The notes under the pieces are model-generated. The model was not told the origin of the DNA and did not search any database. It saw only the letters and a list, made by a program, of their open reading frames with translations. A program made the position numbers and the translations under genes. Below are positions 33,028 through 43,224 of a DNA stretch of 64,000 bases, piece by piece; positions within the stretch are counted from its first letter, which is position 1, and each line of letters starts with the position of its first letter. The DNA comes from Planctomyces sp. (GTDB taxonomy: Bacteria > Planctomycetota > Planctomycetia > Planctomycetales > Planctomycetaceae): NCBI GenBank assembly GCA_016795105.1, contig JAEUIH010000018.1, positions 5,491 through 69,490 of the forward strand, given 5' to 3'.

Positions 33028-34083
33028 CTACAACCACGACGGAGGAAGGGTCTGCTGGCCGTGAGTACGCCCTCTCAATCTCATCACGAAGTCCATTGTG
33101 CTTTGCATTCGTTTCCAGCCGATCAGCGAAGCCAGCTGCCCGACCAGAAAAATCTCGGCCGAATTCCTGAAGCCGTCACCCGCCTGTCGAGCCAGCTTGA
33201 GACAAATTTCTGCCCGCTGAGTCTCACCCTGTACACCCAACTGTCGAGCAAGGCTGAATGCCCACCGTGAGAAATGTCGCATCTGGGGCGACCCGGCTGC
33301 GACTCCTGCCTCTACGGCACTCGAATACAACACCGGCATCAGGTCACTGATATCGCAGAGTTTCTGTCGCGAAAGGGATCCTCGAGTCAGTCGGTCACCG
33401 GAATGCTGAAGATGTTCGGAAACATAAAGATCACAGTAGACCAGCCGAGTTCGCAGTGCTCCAAACCGAGCATCATACTGCCAGTCTTCGCTCATTCGGT
33501 TCGACGGCCACGCTCCTACAAGATCACAGACGGCTCTGCGATACAGAGGGGTGTGAGTATTCCACCAGCGATCAACAAGTAACTCAGGAAACAGATACTC
33601 GATCTTCTCCCCTGACTTCTTGTAAGGTGCTCGAATGATTGCGTCCGTTTCGTCCACCAACCTTGTTTTTCCGTAGGCGATTCCACAATCCACATTCGCT
33701 TGTAACGCTGCCACCTGCGCCGTGAATTTCCCCGGAAGCAATCGGTCATCACTGTCCAGATACTGAATGAACTCCCCTCTCGCAGCCTGCCTTCCGGTTT
33801 CTCGAGCCGCACCCGGCCCCGCGTTCGCCTGATGCAGAACGATCACTTCCTCACCATACTGAGCTCTGAGTTGCTCGAGCACCGACCCAGTATCATCTGT
33901 CGAACCGTCGTTCACCAGAATGATCTCAATCGGGCGATAATCCTGCAGGATCACGCTCTCTACGGACCTCTTAATCAGGTGTCCCCGATTGAATACCGGA
34001 ATGACAGTGCTGACAAGTCCTTTGACTGTTTCAACCTTGTCGACCGTTCCAACTCCAGACCTTGATGATGGACTGGTTGTCAT
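33028..34083 (-). CDS. Glycosyltransferase family 2
   Basis: A 351-residue inverting transferase with VSTVIPVFNRGHLIKRSVESVILQDYRPIEIILVNDGSTDDT, AGPGAARETGRQAARGEFIQYLDSDDRLLP (the DSDD metal site) and YRRAVCDLVGAWPSNRMSEDWQYDARFGAL. The C-terminal half is helical and unlike the core family, probably acceptor specific. Its start overlaps the stop of the next upstream GT2 by ATGA, so the two are translated together. Confidence 0.9.
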   Translation of the reverse strand: MTTSPSSRSGVGTVDKVETVKGLVSTVIPVFNRGHLIKRSVESVILQDYRPIEIILVNDGSTDDTGSVLEQLRAQYGEEVIVLHQANAGPGAARETGRQAARGEFIQYLDSDDRLLPGKFTAQVAALQANVDCGIAYGKTRLVDETDAIIRAPYKKSGEKIEYLFPELLVDRWWNTHTPLYRRAVCDLVGAWPSNRMSEDWQYDARFGALRTRLVYCDLYVSEHLQHSGDRLTRGSLSRQKLCDISDLMPVLYSSAVEAGVAAGSPQMRHFSRWAFSLARQLGVQGETQRAEICLKLARQAGDGFRNSAEIFLVGQLASLIGWKRMQSTMDFVMRLRGRTHGQQTLPPSWL

Positions 34084-35057
34084 TTGCGACCTGTGCGCGA
34101 TCGGATTTGAGAGAGAATAGAAGCAGGCGATATTCTCGATCGAATGCTCAGCGGAGGTTGCTCAATCACAACTCCGGCTGCTTCCAATCCTTCAAATTCG
34201 CGATCGCCTTTCGCAGCAGCTGCAATCTCTGACTGCCAGATCGACCAGTACCTTCGCCAATGACTGCAAAGTGATCTGCAGACATCTGGCTTCACGCGCC
34301 ACATTCGTTGCAGGGAAAGCAGGTGCACAGCCGCGGACTCCAGTCGATGCCACGACTTTTGTCGAAACGTATCAAAGACAGAACCTTTGCGACGTCTGTA
34401 CAGAACTCCCGGGTACGACGAAAAGCAAACCTCACTGCCGTCTTCGAGTATTCGCAGGATGAAGTCAGTGTCTGCTGAACACCCCCACCGCTGATCCCAG
34501 CCACCAAGTTTTCGAAATTTCTCGAGCGAAATCATGAATGCGTTTGAATGCCACAACTGATACCCGTCAAAGCTGATTCGGTACCAGTCATGACCATTAC
34601 GCACAGCATCCTGAAGAGGCTCTATCTGATGACGGAGCATCGCTCGTTCTCCGTAGTACGAAGAAACCGGAAGCAGGTTCGCATCACAGTCGATCGTTCG
34701 GCAAAATCCAATCTCCGCCTTGTGAGCCTCCACAAGGTTCAACAATCGCTCCAGCATTTCCGGCTGATATGCGTCATCTCCGTCAAGCTTACAAAGAAAG
34801 CGCCCCTTCGCCTCTTTCCAGAGTCGATTCCAGTGACGAGTCATCCCTACGTTTTGCGGGTACGCGAACAGCCGAAATCGGGAATCGGATCGACAAAAGT
34901 CTTCGGCGATGGCAGCCGTATTGTTCGTACTGCAGTCATCCCCAACCAGGACTTCATAGTTTGTGAACGTCTGAGACTGCAGCGACTGAAGAGCATACGT
35001 CAGCCTCTCCGCATCGTTAAACGTCGGAACCATTACCGATATCAGTGGAACTGTCAT
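34080..35057 (-). CDS. Glycosyltransferase family 2
   Basis: A 325-residue transferase: ISVMVPTFNDAERLTYALQSLQSQTFTNYEVLVGDDCSTNNT, WKEAKGRFLCKLDGDDAYQPEMLERLL (DGDD metal site) and LGGWDQRWGCSADTDFILRILEDG. Like its neighbour it has a basic helical tail. It overlaps both neighbours by four bases (ATGA at 35054-35057 and 34080-34083), so this is the centre of a tightly coupled run of sugar transferases. Confidence 0.9.
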   Translation of the reverse strand: MTVPLISVMVPTFNDAERLTYALQSLQSQTFTNYEVLVGDDCSTNNTAAIAEDFCRSDSRFRLFAYPQNVGMTRHWNRLWKEAKGRFLCKLDGDDAYQPEMLERLLNLVEAHKAEIGFCRTIDCDANLLPVSSYYGERAMLRHQIEPLQDAVRNGHDWYRISFDGYQLWHSNAFMISLEKFRKLGGWDQRWGCSADTDFILRILEDGSEVCFSSYPGVLYRRRKGSVFDTFRQKSWHRLESAAVHLLSLQRMWRVKPDVCRSLCSHWRRYWSIWQSEIAAAAKGDREFEGLEAAGVVIEQPPLSIRSRISPASILSQIRSRTGRK

Positions 35058-36463
35058 CGCGATTTTGATTCCTCAATTTCGCTCTGCTGATCAAGTTCGC
35101 GTGCTGTGTTCCAGAAACCGGATTCGGCCTGCGAGCGAGAACTCAGCGTATGGGGCCATTCCCCCCCTGAACCACAGTCCATGGGTTTCCGGCCAAGCAT
35201 TCTCCGAATCTGATTCCTGAACTGCACCTGCAGTCCGGAAACCATCAGGGAACCTCCGTATCTTTCTGAATCGCCATTCACCGAAGACGGTTTCAGGGGT
35301 GCCACATTCTGAATGTTCAGCAGGATCCGATGCCAGTTTTCCACCGACACAGACTGTGAAAGCCGATCGAGTGCAAACGCATACGCCCGTTCACGAATCT
35401 GGTTCCACAAAAGAACGTCCTGAGCAAACCTCTGCAGTTGCAGGGCAGCCTGCTCTGCATCTCCAATCTCGAACAACAGGCAGTTCTCATCATCCTGCAG
35501 CAGTCGTTCAAGCCCGCTCCCTATGTACTTTGAACTGACAACCGGAAGCCCGTTTGCCATCGCTTCCCAGACAACAATCGGGCCTGTTTCCCAGTACGAA
35601 GTCACCAGCAGTACGTCACACTTTTGATAGAACTGAGTGTCCATAGAATTGGGAGCTACAAAGCCCAGAAATTCGAAGCAGTTCTCCAGCTTGTGTTCTG
35701 CAATCAAACGTTTCAGTTGTTCTTCCGCAGGTCCTGTTCCCGCAATTCGCACAATGAATTGAATTCCTGCCGACCGGAGCTGAACAGCAATTCGCACCAA
35801 ATCCGAGATTCGCTTTTGGGGTTCGTCGATGCGTCCGGAGTATCCGATGATCAACTTTCCCTCGCGCTGTCGTCTCGGAATTTCTGTCGGCACAACGGTT
35901 CCATAAGGCGCGTGAAATACACGGTTCTCGGGTACCCCACCCAGCACTCGAGCCAATGCACATGCAAGTCGATTTGTGCAAATCACCGCATCAAGTGATG
36001 ATCCAAGTATCTTCATGTCCTGAAAAAGCTCAGGTTCTGTCCCATGGCAGGTCATGACAGCCCGAACAGGCCTGCGTCTGCGTTCAATAACAGCCGCCAG
36101 CATCGCGTCCGGAATATTCACTGACAACACCGCAGATGCGTTCGTGGCTCGAATCGCGGAGCGAACTGCATGGATTCGCTCTTCTCGAGTCCCCCATTCA
36201 CAGTAGATTTCACGAACCTGATTTGCCGGATGCTTAGCCAGGTATCGAGAAGCCAAATGGTACTTAGGACCTGAGACGAGACCAAGAACAGGTTCCCATC
36301 CGTGCGATTCGAGTCCCGGCAGCAGATAATCCAGCCAGGTTGCCACTCCGCCCAGACAAAAGTACGAAGGCGCAACGATTAATACTCTCGATTCCAACGG
36401 CACCCTGCCCATATCCTGGTCCCGGGCGTCGGTCTTCATCCTTCGTTCTGTCAGGTTATTCAT
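35054..36463 (-). CDS. Glycosyltransferase family 4
   Basis: A 469-residue GT-B transferase. N-terminal domain: VLIVAPSYFCLGGVATWLDYLLPGL, MTCHGTEPELFQDMK. C-terminal donor domain: KLIIGYSGRIDEPQKRISDLVRI, VRIAGTGPAEEQLKRLI and TSYWETGPIVVWEAMANGLPVVSS, an E-x7-E-like motif. The last ~80 residues (after VENWHRILLNIQ) are polar and disordered-looking and unlike the family. ATG 36463 is preferred because it overlaps the upstream stop as ATGA. The frame is open to 36481. Confidence 0.88.
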   Translation of the reverse strand: MNNLTERRMKTDARDQDMGRVPLESRVLIVAPSYFCLGGVATWLDYLLPGLESHGWEPVLGLVSGPKYHLASRYLAKHPANQVREIYCEWGTREERIHAVRSAIRATNASAVLSVNIPDAMLAAVIERRRRPVRAVMTCHGTEPELFQDMKILGSSLDAVICTNRLACALARVLGGVPENRVFHAPYGTVVPTEIPRRQREGKLIIGYSGRIDEPQKRISDLVRIAVQLRSAGIQFIVRIAGTGPAEEQLKRLIAEHKLENCFEFLGFVAPNSMDTQFYQKCDVLLVTSYWETGPIVVWEAMANGLPVVSSKYIGSGLERLLQDDENCLLFEIGDAEQAALQLQRFAQDVLLWNQIRERAYAFALDRLSQSVSVENWHRILLNIQNVAPLKPSSVNGDSERYGGSLMVSGLQVQFRNQIRRMLGRKPMDCGSGGEWPHTLSSRSQAESGFWNTARELDQQSEIEESKSR

Positions 36464-37338
36464 GCCAGTTTTAATCGCCACTCCGACAGCGATCTGCCAG
36501 TCAGCGCCTCAACCTTCTCGGTTTCCTCCAGCGCCCAGGATCGCAGATTCTCCCTGATATCAGCCGGAACAACTGTTGGCGAAGGTGCCTTGTTGTGAGC
36601 GTGACCAGAAAATTCAAAATCCCTGAAGTCCACTTCCAGAAAATTCATCAGGTCTTCTACCAGAGCGGCTGAGTCTCGCAGCATGTCTTCGTAGAAGCAA
36701 ATCCGAATCTGAGACTTTTCGAAGTGCGAATAGTACTTCATCAACTGAGAGGAATAACTACTCTTCTGCAGATATGAACCGACCAGATATCGAAGTGGAG
36801 CATCCCGATCCTCGTCCACGCTTTCCAGAAATTCACGTTTTTCCAGACCACGACGCGAAAGCATCCGGAAGTTTGAATACGCACACTCGAGTGGCTCTCT
36901 GAGAATTGCGATCAGCTTTACGCCTGGTAAGTCCTTCGCAATACATCCCGCAGCGGCCGGGTGATACAGATACATCGGAGATGCTTCACCGACACGTTTC
37001 TCAAGCGTTACATTCCGGAATCGATCTCTGTAGTCTGTCCAGTTGGGACGCAGGGAAGAAATCCAGTCGCGATCGATCGGGTCGAGTTTTGATGTGTCTT
37101 CGTCACGAAACGCAAAAAAATTTGATTCCTTGGACTGCGGCATGAACACGTCCGGGTGGCTCGAGAGCCAATAGTGCAACGACGTCGTGCCTGCTTTTCC
37201 GGCCCCTATGATCAGGAAGTTCGGAAGCCTGAACGGGCCGCCAAACCATCGTATGCTCTGCCATCTGAGACGACGGATGGAGCCGCGCACAAAACGATTT
37301 CTCTGCAGTCTTGAGATCATCTTAAATCCTGCATTCAC
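36460..37338 (-). CDS. Sulfotransferase (heparan sulfate N-/O-sulfotransferase-like)
   Basis: A 292-residue PAPS-dependent enzyme. The 5'-PSB loop is FLIIGAGKAGTTSLHYWLSSHPDVFMPQSKESNFF, the classic N-terminal pattern of sulfotransferases (Lys as catalytic residue). The 3'-PB motif is KLIAILREPLECAYSNFRML. Towards the end KSQIRICFYEDMLRDSAALVEDLMNFL is also typical. It is the better match to the family of the two sulfotransferases here. Placed between an FkbM methyltransferase and a GT4, it should sulfate a sugar of the surface glycan. No PAPS-synthesis genes lie in the window, but cysH is at 52847. Confidence 0.92.
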   Translation of the reverse strand: MNAGFKMISRLQRNRFVRGSIRRLRWQSIRWFGGPFRLPNFLIIGAGKAGTTSLHYWLSSHPDVFMPQSKESNFFAFRDEDTSKLDPIDRDWISSLRPNWTDYRDRFRNVTLEKRVGEASPMYLYHPAAAGCIAKDLPGVKLIAILREPLECAYSNFRMLSRRGLEKREFLESVDEDRDAPLRYLVGSYLQKSSYSSQLMKYYSHFEKSQIRICFYEDMLRDSAALVEDLMNFLEVDFRDFEFSGHAHNKAPSPTVVPADIRENLRSWALEETEKVEALTGRSLSEWRLKLA

Positions 37339-37377
37339 ATGAGAATCGACGAACCAGAAATGTCGTTGATCACGTAC

Positions 37378-38133
37378 TCAGGTCTCCCTGGCATTTCGTG
37401 TTGCCATGAAGTCATTTCCAAAGTCTTCAATCGAATATCCTTCGGATCGCAACAATTCAACGAGCACTTTTCGATCTTCATCCGAAAGATGCTTGTGTTC
37501 AACAAACACCACCTGCGGTCGATACTTTGAAAAATCCAGCGACTGCATTACCACGAGATCGTGCCCCTCTGTGTCCACATGAAGAAACTCCACACTCTTC
37601 ACGGCCAGCTTCTCGAGCACGGCAGACAAGGGCTTCACTTCGACCTGGATTTCACGCACGAAAGGAGTGATAAAGTCCCCAAAATGCGAATAAATATGCT
37701 CTTTTCGGAATGAACCAATCTGGTTATACCAGTAAGGCAGATCATTGATTGCCGTTTCTGCACTGCTGTCAATGTAATAGAACGAAGCTGTTGAATCGCT
37801 CCGCCCAATAGCAGCGTTCACAATCGAAAAGCGAGTCACATCACTGAAGACAGCCTTTAGACTCTCCAGACATGAAGGAACCGGTTCGATCAGGATCCCT
37901 TTCCAGCGACGATCTCGCAGCAACAACTCTCCACAAGGGTCGTTTGTTACCCCGTCGTTCGCACCAACTTTTACGAACGTCAAAGAATCCTGGCCCCTGA
38001 AACACGACTCAAGCGTCTCAATCAGACTGTTGTTGGGACGCAGATGAACTGCCGTTGTCTTTCTGCCAAGTATCCTGCCCACGTATCGTTTCAATGTTGA
38101 AATGAGATCCTGCTGTGATTCTGCCATTTTCAT
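37378..38133 (-). CDS. FkbM family methyltransferase
   Basis: A 251-residue SAM-dependent methyltransferase. SLTFVKVGANDGVTNDPCG is the SAM-binding strand and loop, GILIEPVPSCLESLKAVF binds the ribose, and VEFLHVDTEGHDLVVMQSLD is the FkbM signature with the conserved Asp. It differs from the FkbM protein at 29127 in length and loops. Expected to O-methylate a sugar of the locus product. The Met3 start is also possible. A 100-base gap separates it from the ABC transporter ATPase gene. Confidence 0.88.
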   Translation of the reverse strand: MKMAESQQDLISTLKRYVGRILGRKTTAVHLRPNNSLIETLESCFRGQDSLTFVKVGANDGVTNDPCGELLLRDRRWKGILIEPVPSCLESLKAVFSDVTRFSIVNAAIGRSDSTASFYYIDSSAETAINDLPYWYNQIGSFRKEHIYSHFGDFITPFVREIQVEVKPLSAVLEKLAVKSVEFLHVDTEGHDLVVMQSLDFSKYRPQVVFVEHKHLSDEDRKVLVELLRSEGYSIEDFGNDFMATRNARET

Positions 38134-38235
38134 TTTTCGTGTGCGAATTGAACTGAGTATTGAGATTCGTTGCTGGATTCACTTTGAAGTGCATCAAAAG
38201 AGGGACAGCGGTACATCCCTCGGCCGGATTCGTCA

Positions 38236-39546
38236 TCAGGAACTGCTGACCGGCAAATGAACGAGTCCTTTTGCCAGAGGATGTGAAGCCGGTGGGTTGT
38301 TCAGGATATTGACTTCAAACAGATTCTCGTTCCATGCCCAGGAAGATCGGTTAAACGGATCTGACACTCCGACTCCCAGCTGAAAGACTCCTGCACTCAG
38401 CATCGCCTCTGGCATTCTGAAAATAACTCTGGTTTCCCCGGACGTAATCCGCGTTTCAGATGCAATGAGTGTGGTAAGTCTCACGCCTCTCACAGAGACG
38501 GCGAGACCAACATCAAAGACGCCGGACGTCTCAGCCGTCAGCACAGCTTCGAACTCAAGTTTCGTCGAATCCACAACTTCCACCTGCTGCTGGCAAACCG
38601 GATTCGAATTGATGGAAATTGATTCAATCTTCACCTGCGAAGATAACGGGCCCGACAACGAGTTCAAATTCACCTGTTCACCACTTGAAGGCAGCGAACG
38701 CAGGTGAATTTCGATCAACTCGTCGGGCAGCCCTCGATGACGAATCGTTCCTTTATCAACAATGACAGCAGACGAGCACAGGTGTCGGAGCGAAGCCAGA
38801 TTGTGAGTCACGAACAACACGGTTCGCCGTCTGTCGGTGGTAATCGCCTTCATCTTCGCAAGGCACTTATTCTGAAACTCCCAGTCACCCACGGCCAAAA
38901 CTTCGTCGACAATCAGCACTTCACAATCCAGATGGGCTGCAACTGCAAAACCAAGTCGTACCGTCATCCCACTGCTGTATCGCTTCACCGGGGTATCGAG
39001 ATACTTCGCACAACCGCTGAATTCAACAATCTCGTCCAACTGCTTCGATATCTCGTGACGTCGCATTCCAAGGATCGCGCCGTTCATATAAATATTCTCA
39101 CGACCAGTGAGCTCCGGGTGAAATCCGGTCCCGACCTCCAGAAGACTGGCGATGCGTCCTTTGGTTTTGATCGTTCCCTCTGTCGGAGCAGTCACTCGTG
39201 ACAGAAGTTTTAACAGAGTACTCTTCCCCGCACCGTTCTTCCCGATGATGCCAAGAATCTCTCCCTGCTGCACTTCCAGATTAATGTCCCGCAGTGCCCA
39301 AACGTACTCCGGCTTCAGAGCCGAGGACTTCCGCATAGATGAACCGGCAGGCGGTAATGCACCATCTCCCTGCTTCACACTCCCGGATTTCGAACGGTCA
39401 TTCACCTGCCCCACCTTCGCATAAGGATCCTGCTTACCGCGGACCATGTGCCACCAGCGATTCAGGTCGTGCGCAAGTGTTCCTGTACCCACCGTACCGA
39501 GACGGTAAAGTTTGGAAACGTTTTCAATCTTGATTGCGACGGTCAT
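38236..39546 (-). CDS. wzt: ABC transporter ATPase for polysaccharide export (Wzt-type)
   Basis: A 436-residue cytoplasmic ATPase subunit. Walker A is GKNGAGKST (102-110), signature YSSGM (190-194), Walker B LIVDE (211-215) and the switch His248 in VTHN. Residues ~35-80 form an insertion (RGKQDPYAKVGQV...) before the core, seen in the teichoic/O-antigen exporter group. The C-terminal ~145 residues make an immunoglobulin-like domain (SLSGPLSSQVKIESISI..VDSTKLEFEAVL..VIFRMPEAMLSAGVFQLGVGVSDP), the carbohydrate-binding domain of Wzt that recognises the glycan end. Partner permease is the next gene upstream. Confidence 0.94.
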   Translation of the reverse strand: MTVAIKIENVSKLYRLGTVGTGTLAHDLNRWWHMVRGKQDPYAKVGQVNDRSKSGSVKQGDGALPPAGSSMRKSSALKPEYVWALRDINLEVQQGEILGIIGKNGAGKSTLLKLLSRVTAPTEGTIKTKGRIASLLEVGTGFHPELTGRENIYMNGAILGMRRHEISKQLDEIVEFSGCAKYLDTPVKRYSSGMTVRLGFAVAAHLDCEVLIVDEVLAVGDWEFQNKCLAKMKAITTDRRRTVLFVTHNLASLRHLCSSAVIVDKGTIRHRGLPDELIEIHLRSLPSSGEQVNLNSLSGPLSSQVKIESISINSNPVCQQQVEVVDSTKLEFEAVLTAETSGVFDVGLAVSVRGVRLTTLIASETRITSGETRVIFRMPEAMLSAGVFQLGVGVSDPFNRSSWAWNENLFEVNILNNPPASHPLAKGLVHLPVSSS

Positions 39547-39651
39547 AGTATTGATTGGAGGCGTCAGCGAATTTGTTTAAGCGTTCGAGCTGGAGAAACG
39601 AGGCGATTGAGCGACTCACCTGCTACTCAAGGGGATACCGGCCAGCAACTC

Positions 39652-40635
39652 TCAAACCGTATCCATAAACGTCTGCTCGGTCTTGTTGAAAATGATGATC
39701 CCAAAGGCAACCGTGATCACTGTAAATGTTGTGGAATACAACAACCCTGCGATCGATGCCTGGCCTGATCCAAGAAAGCCATACTTGAATGTTTCAATCA
39801 CATGCGTAATCGGATTCCACCATAAAATCTGCTGATATTTTTCGCTCAGTGCACTCATTGGATAAATGATCGGGGTGGCATACATCGCCAGCTGCACACC
39901 AAACTGAATCAGGAATGTCAGGTCGCGGTATTTCGTCGTCAGCGATGTGAAAATAATCCCAAATCCAAAACCAAGTCCAGCCATTAGCAGCAAACACCAG
40001 ACGGTCGACAATAACCATAGATTTGGATGAACCGTGTCACTGGTCGTCAGATACCAAACCCAGAGAATTACAAACAAGGACAGCTGGATCAGAAACCTGA
40101 TGACGTTGCTGATCACAATCGACAACGGAACAATCAGCCTCGGGAAATAAACCTTCCCAAAGATATGCGCATTCGCGGTAAACGTCGATGATGTCTTGTT
40201 AAAACTCTCAGCAAAGTAGTTCCACAATGTGATTCCGGACAGATAGAAAAGTGGGGCCGGTATTCCGCCAGTGCTTAGCTTTGCAATGTTGCCAAACACA
40301 ATCACGTATGTCAGCATCGTCAACACAGGCTGCACAAAGAACCAAATCGGTCCCAGAATTGTCTGCTTGTACACCGTGACGATGTCACGTTTGATAAACA
40401 TCAACAACAGGTCTCGATACGTCCAAATCTCCCTGAGATTCACGTCAAGAAAGTGCCGCTTCGGACGGAGAATCAGGTCCCAGTCGTCTTCGCGATCTGC
40501 AGTGACCAGTCCATCAGGTCCTGGCTTTGAAAGAACTTCTGCCATAGTTTGAGCACTGTTATTCAGCAAATGTGGCTTCGTGCGCGAGTTGTTCTGTTCA
40601 TCTCCAACCACGACAAACCTATGTTCCGAAAACAC
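39652..40635 (-). CDS. wzm: ABC-2 type polysaccharide export permease (Wzm-type)
   Basis: A 327-residue membrane subunit with six helices. The N-terminal elbow reads LREIWTYRDLLLMFIKRDIVTVYKQTILGPIWFFVQPVLTMLTYVIVFG, diagnostic of ABC-2 O-antigen/teichoic acid permeases, and the C-terminal part has TPIIYPMSALSEKYQQILWWNPITHVIETFKYGFLG. I use GTG 40635, which has a GAGG site. ATG 40545 is also possible and would give a protein starting closer to the conserved part. Works with Wzt to flip a finished glycan, which contrasts with the polymerase/Wzc genes nearby. Confidence 0.93.
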   Translation of the reverse strand: MFSEHRFVVVGDEQNNSRTKPHLLNNSAQTMAEVLSKPGPDGLVTADREDDWDLILRPKRHFLDVNLREIWTYRDLLLMFIKRDIVTVYKQTILGPIWFFVQPVLTMLTYVIVFGNIAKLSTGGIPAPLFYLSGITLWNYFAESFNKTSSTFTANAHIFGKVYFPRLIVPLSIVISNVIRFLIQLSLFVILWVWYLTTSDTVHPNLWLLSTVWCLLLMAGLGFGFGIIFTSLTTKYRDLTFLIQFGVQLAMYATPIIYPMSALSEKYQQILWWNPITHVIETFKYGFLGSGQASIAGLLYSTTFTVITVAFGIIIFNKTEQTFMDTV

Positions 40636-41161
40636 CGCGTATCCTCGGATTCATCCTTCCCAAAGTAAACTCTGCGCAAACTCCGATCCCGTGGGTGACA
40701 CCATGATTTTGGTGACCCTGGGAGGATTGGGGGGATCGCACTGATTTTTATGGGGTCAAACCCCTGTATTCTCAGTGGGTGTTTCTAACCTACGTCTACT
40801 GTTCCAGAGAGTCAACGTGTTCCCAAGATCTTGCAGTGTCCGACGCCCCTGCCTTGATAACCTCACGGAAGAATCTGTTCGTCACAGCTGTTTCCGCGAA
40901 TTTCCAGTGAATCTTCTCTCTGAAAAAAAATGCGTGTTGACCAGCGGTTTCTCCTGTCTTTTCCCTGCGAGAACTTCACTTAAAGTCCGTTCTCAGCAGA
41001 TCTGTTGCAATCGTTTTCAACGGCGCATTCATGGGCACCGTACGATTCAGAGTTGGAATTTCCTCGTGTGGTTTCCACACCCAAAGTGTAGACTTCCAGC
41101 CAATCAAACATTCACACTGCCTGTGCAAGTACGGTTCGGTTCTCAATGAACCAAACCCTGC
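40636..41161. promoter_or_regulatory. Divergent intergenic region between wzm and gmd
   Basis: No gene is visible in 526 bases. It must hold promoters for the two divergent transcripts. A perfect hairpin GTGTGG/CCACAC lies at 41066-41080 and a GGGG/CCCC hairpin near 40751-40764, but neither can be linked to regulation. No clear consensus promoter could be chosen. Confidence 0.5.
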
Positions 41162-42190
41162 ATGAGAAAAGACATGACCAAACGAGCGTTTATTACTGGA
41201 ATCACCGGTCAGGATGGCTCTTACCTGGCAGAACTGCTGCTGGAAAAAGGATACGAAGTCCACGGGCTTGTTCGTAGAGCCAGCACGTTTACAACGGGTC
41301 GCATTAACCACATCTATCAGGACCCTCATGCCGCGGGTACTCGACTGTTCCTGCACTATGGCGATCTCACCGACGGTCAGAGTCTCACCAATCTGGTTCT
41401 CGATATTGAACCGGACGAAATTTATAACCTCGGTGCTCAAAGCCACGTTCGAGTTTCGTTTGATCAGCCAGTTTACACATTCCAGGCAACCGGTGGTGGC
41501 GCACTCAACGTTCTGGAAGCAGCCCGACAACTGAATAAGAAGAAAGTCGTCCGGGTGTACCAGGCTTCCTCCAGCGAAATGTACGGAGAAGTCCTCGAAA
41601 CACCTCAGACCGAGAAAACACCGTTTCAACCACAGAGCCCCTACGCCTGCGCCAAGGTGTTCGCGTTTCATCAGACGGTGAACTATCGCAAGTCCTATGA
41701 TATGTTTGCTGTCAACGGGATTTTGTTTAATCACGAAAGCCCCCGCCGAGGTGAGACGTTCGTGACTCGCAAGATTACTCGCGCTGCCACTCGCATCAAG
41801 CTGGGTCTCCAGAAGAAACTCTATCTTGGGAACCTGGCCGCGAAGCGTGACTGGGGTTATGCAAAGGACTATGTCGAAGGCATGTGGCGAATGCTGCAGC
41901 ACAATGAACCGGACGACTTTGTTCTGGCGACCGGTCGTACTCAGACAGTTCAGGAATTTGCCGATCTGGTCTTCGCTCAGCTGGGGCTCAACCCTCAGGA
42001 TCATATCGAAGTCGATCCGCGGTATTTCCGCCCTGCAGAAGTTGACCTGCTCCTTGGAGACTGTGCCAAAGCAAAGGAAAAACTCGGCTGGACCGCCACA
42101 ACTCCCCTGGAAGGGCTGGCAAAGCTGATGGTGGATCACGACCTCAAACTCGCTCACGAAGAAGCGATACTCGCTTCTGCCAGAAAGTAA
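41162..42190 (+). CDS. gmd: GDP-mannose 4,6-dehydratase
   Basis: Converts GDP-D-mannose to GDP-4-keto-6-deoxy-D-mannose, the first step to GDP-L-fucose. The 342-residue SDR enzyme has [83 protein letters not shown] (Tyr/Lys), [38 protein letters not shown] and the [23 protein letters not shown] end, all as in E. coli Gmd. Met5 (41174) is an alternative start. It is the only rightward gene in the middle of the glycan locus and converges on the second gmd-like gene. Confidence 0.96.
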   Translation: MRKDMTKRAFITGITGQDGSYLAELLLEKGYEVHGLVRRASTFTTGRINHIYQDPHAAGTRLFLHYGDLTDGQSLTNLVLDIEPDEIYNLGAQSHVRVSFDQPVYTFQATGGGALNVLEAARQLNKKKVVRVYQASSSEMYGEVLETPQTEKTPFQPQSPYACAKVFAFHQTVNYRKSYDMFAVNGILFNHESPRRGETFVTRKITRAATRIKLGLQKKLYLGNLAAKRDWGYAKDYVEGMWRMLQHNEPDDFVLATGRTQTVQEFADLVFAQLGLNPQDHIEVDPRYFRPAEVDLLLGDCAKAKEKLGWTATTPLEGLAKLMVDHDLKLAHEEAILASARK

Positions 42191-42232
42191 CAGTCAGCGG
42201 GCTCAGCGTCCTGTGTCTTCAGTCCTGAGTCC

Positions 42233-43210
42233 TCAGCCTTCAGACTCAAGGTCTTCATCGACCATCAGTTCGATGAGTTCTCTGAATGTCAGCGTGGGTT
42301 GCCAGTTCAGTTCGGCCCGCGCCTTTGAAGGATTACCAAGAAGCTGACATGGGTCAGCAGGCCGTCGGAATCGATCTTCAACGATGACATGGTCTTCCCA
42401 CCTCAGTCCCACATGAGCAAATGCTGTCTCAAGCAGCTCGCGAATCGTGTGAGACTCCCCCGTTGCAATCACATAATCGTCCGGACGACTTTGCTGAAGC
42501 ATCAGCCACATGGCCTGAACAAAGTCTTTCGCATAACCCCAGTCGCGGGCTGCGTCGAGGTCGCCAAGACTGATTGTCTTCTGTTTTCCTCGACTGATTC
42601 TGGCAGCTCCGAGAGTGACCTTGCGAGTCACAAAGTTCTCTCCGCGCCGAGGACTCTCGTGGTTGTAACAGATTGCATTGCAGAAAAAATGTCCGTGGGC
42701 TTCTCGGTAGATTCGGGTCATCTGAGTGGCGAATGTCTTCGCAACTCCATACGGAGAATTCGGATTCACGGGCGTCTGCTCGTCCTGTGGACTGATGCTC
42801 GGCGTTCCAAATATCTCGCGACTGCTGGCGTGCAGAAACTTTGGAACTCTTGGCAGGTCTCGAAGGATCTCCATGATTCGCAGAGTGGCCATGGCAGTCA
42901 CTTCACATGTGCTTTCCGGTATCTCAAAACTCAGCCCCACATGTGACTGCCCGGCCAGATGATAGAACTCGTCCGGCTCCACTTTTGTGATGATTCGTCG
43001 GATGGTGGTCACGTCGGTCAGGTCCGCATAATGCAGAAACAATCGCTTACCGTAGACGTCCTGATTCTGATAGAGCCCCTTCAGTCGAGGGCGATCGAGC
43101 GTACTGCTTCTTCGGACAATACCATGAACTTCATACCCTTTCTCGAGCAGCAATTCGGTGAGGTATGAGCCATCCTGTCCTGTGATTCCGGTGATCAGTG
43201 CTTTGCGCAT
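42233..43210 (-). CDS. GDP-mannose 4,6-dehydratase paralogue
   Basis: A 325-residue SDR protein of the same family, convergent with gmd. Shared marks are [102 protein letters not shown] and FRRPADPCQLLGNPSKA. It differs at key places: HASSREIFG in place of [10 protein letters not shown], and the Met-rich substrate loop is altered. It could be a second Gmd, or a related 4,6-dehydratase/reductase (Rmd-type) with another product. The 14-base link to the fucose synthase gene favours a GDP-fucose role. Confidence 0.85.
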   Translation of the reverse strand: MRKALITGITGQDGSYLTELLLEKGYEVHGIVRRSSTLDRPRLKGLYQNQDVYGKRLFLHYADLTDVTTIRRIITKVEPDEFYHLAGQSHVGLSFEIPESTCEVTAMATLRIMEILRDLPRVPKFLHASSREIFGTPSISPQDEQTPVNPNSPYGVAKTFATQMTRIYREAHGHFFCNAICYNHESPRRGENFVTRKVTLGAARISRGKQKTISLGDLDAARDWGYAKDFVQAMWLMLQQSRPDDYVIATGESHTIRELLETAFAHVGLRWEDHVIVEDRFRRPADPCQLLGNPSKARAELNWQPTLTFRELIELMVDEDLESEG

Positions 43211-43224
43211 AAATACAGTTCGCT

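Noticed and set aside
40976-42157. Long minus-strand ORF (393 codons) opposite gmd
   Set aside because: It is fully antisense to gmd, whose family match is unmistakable, and its own translation shows no protein family. Long antisense frames arise from codon bias.
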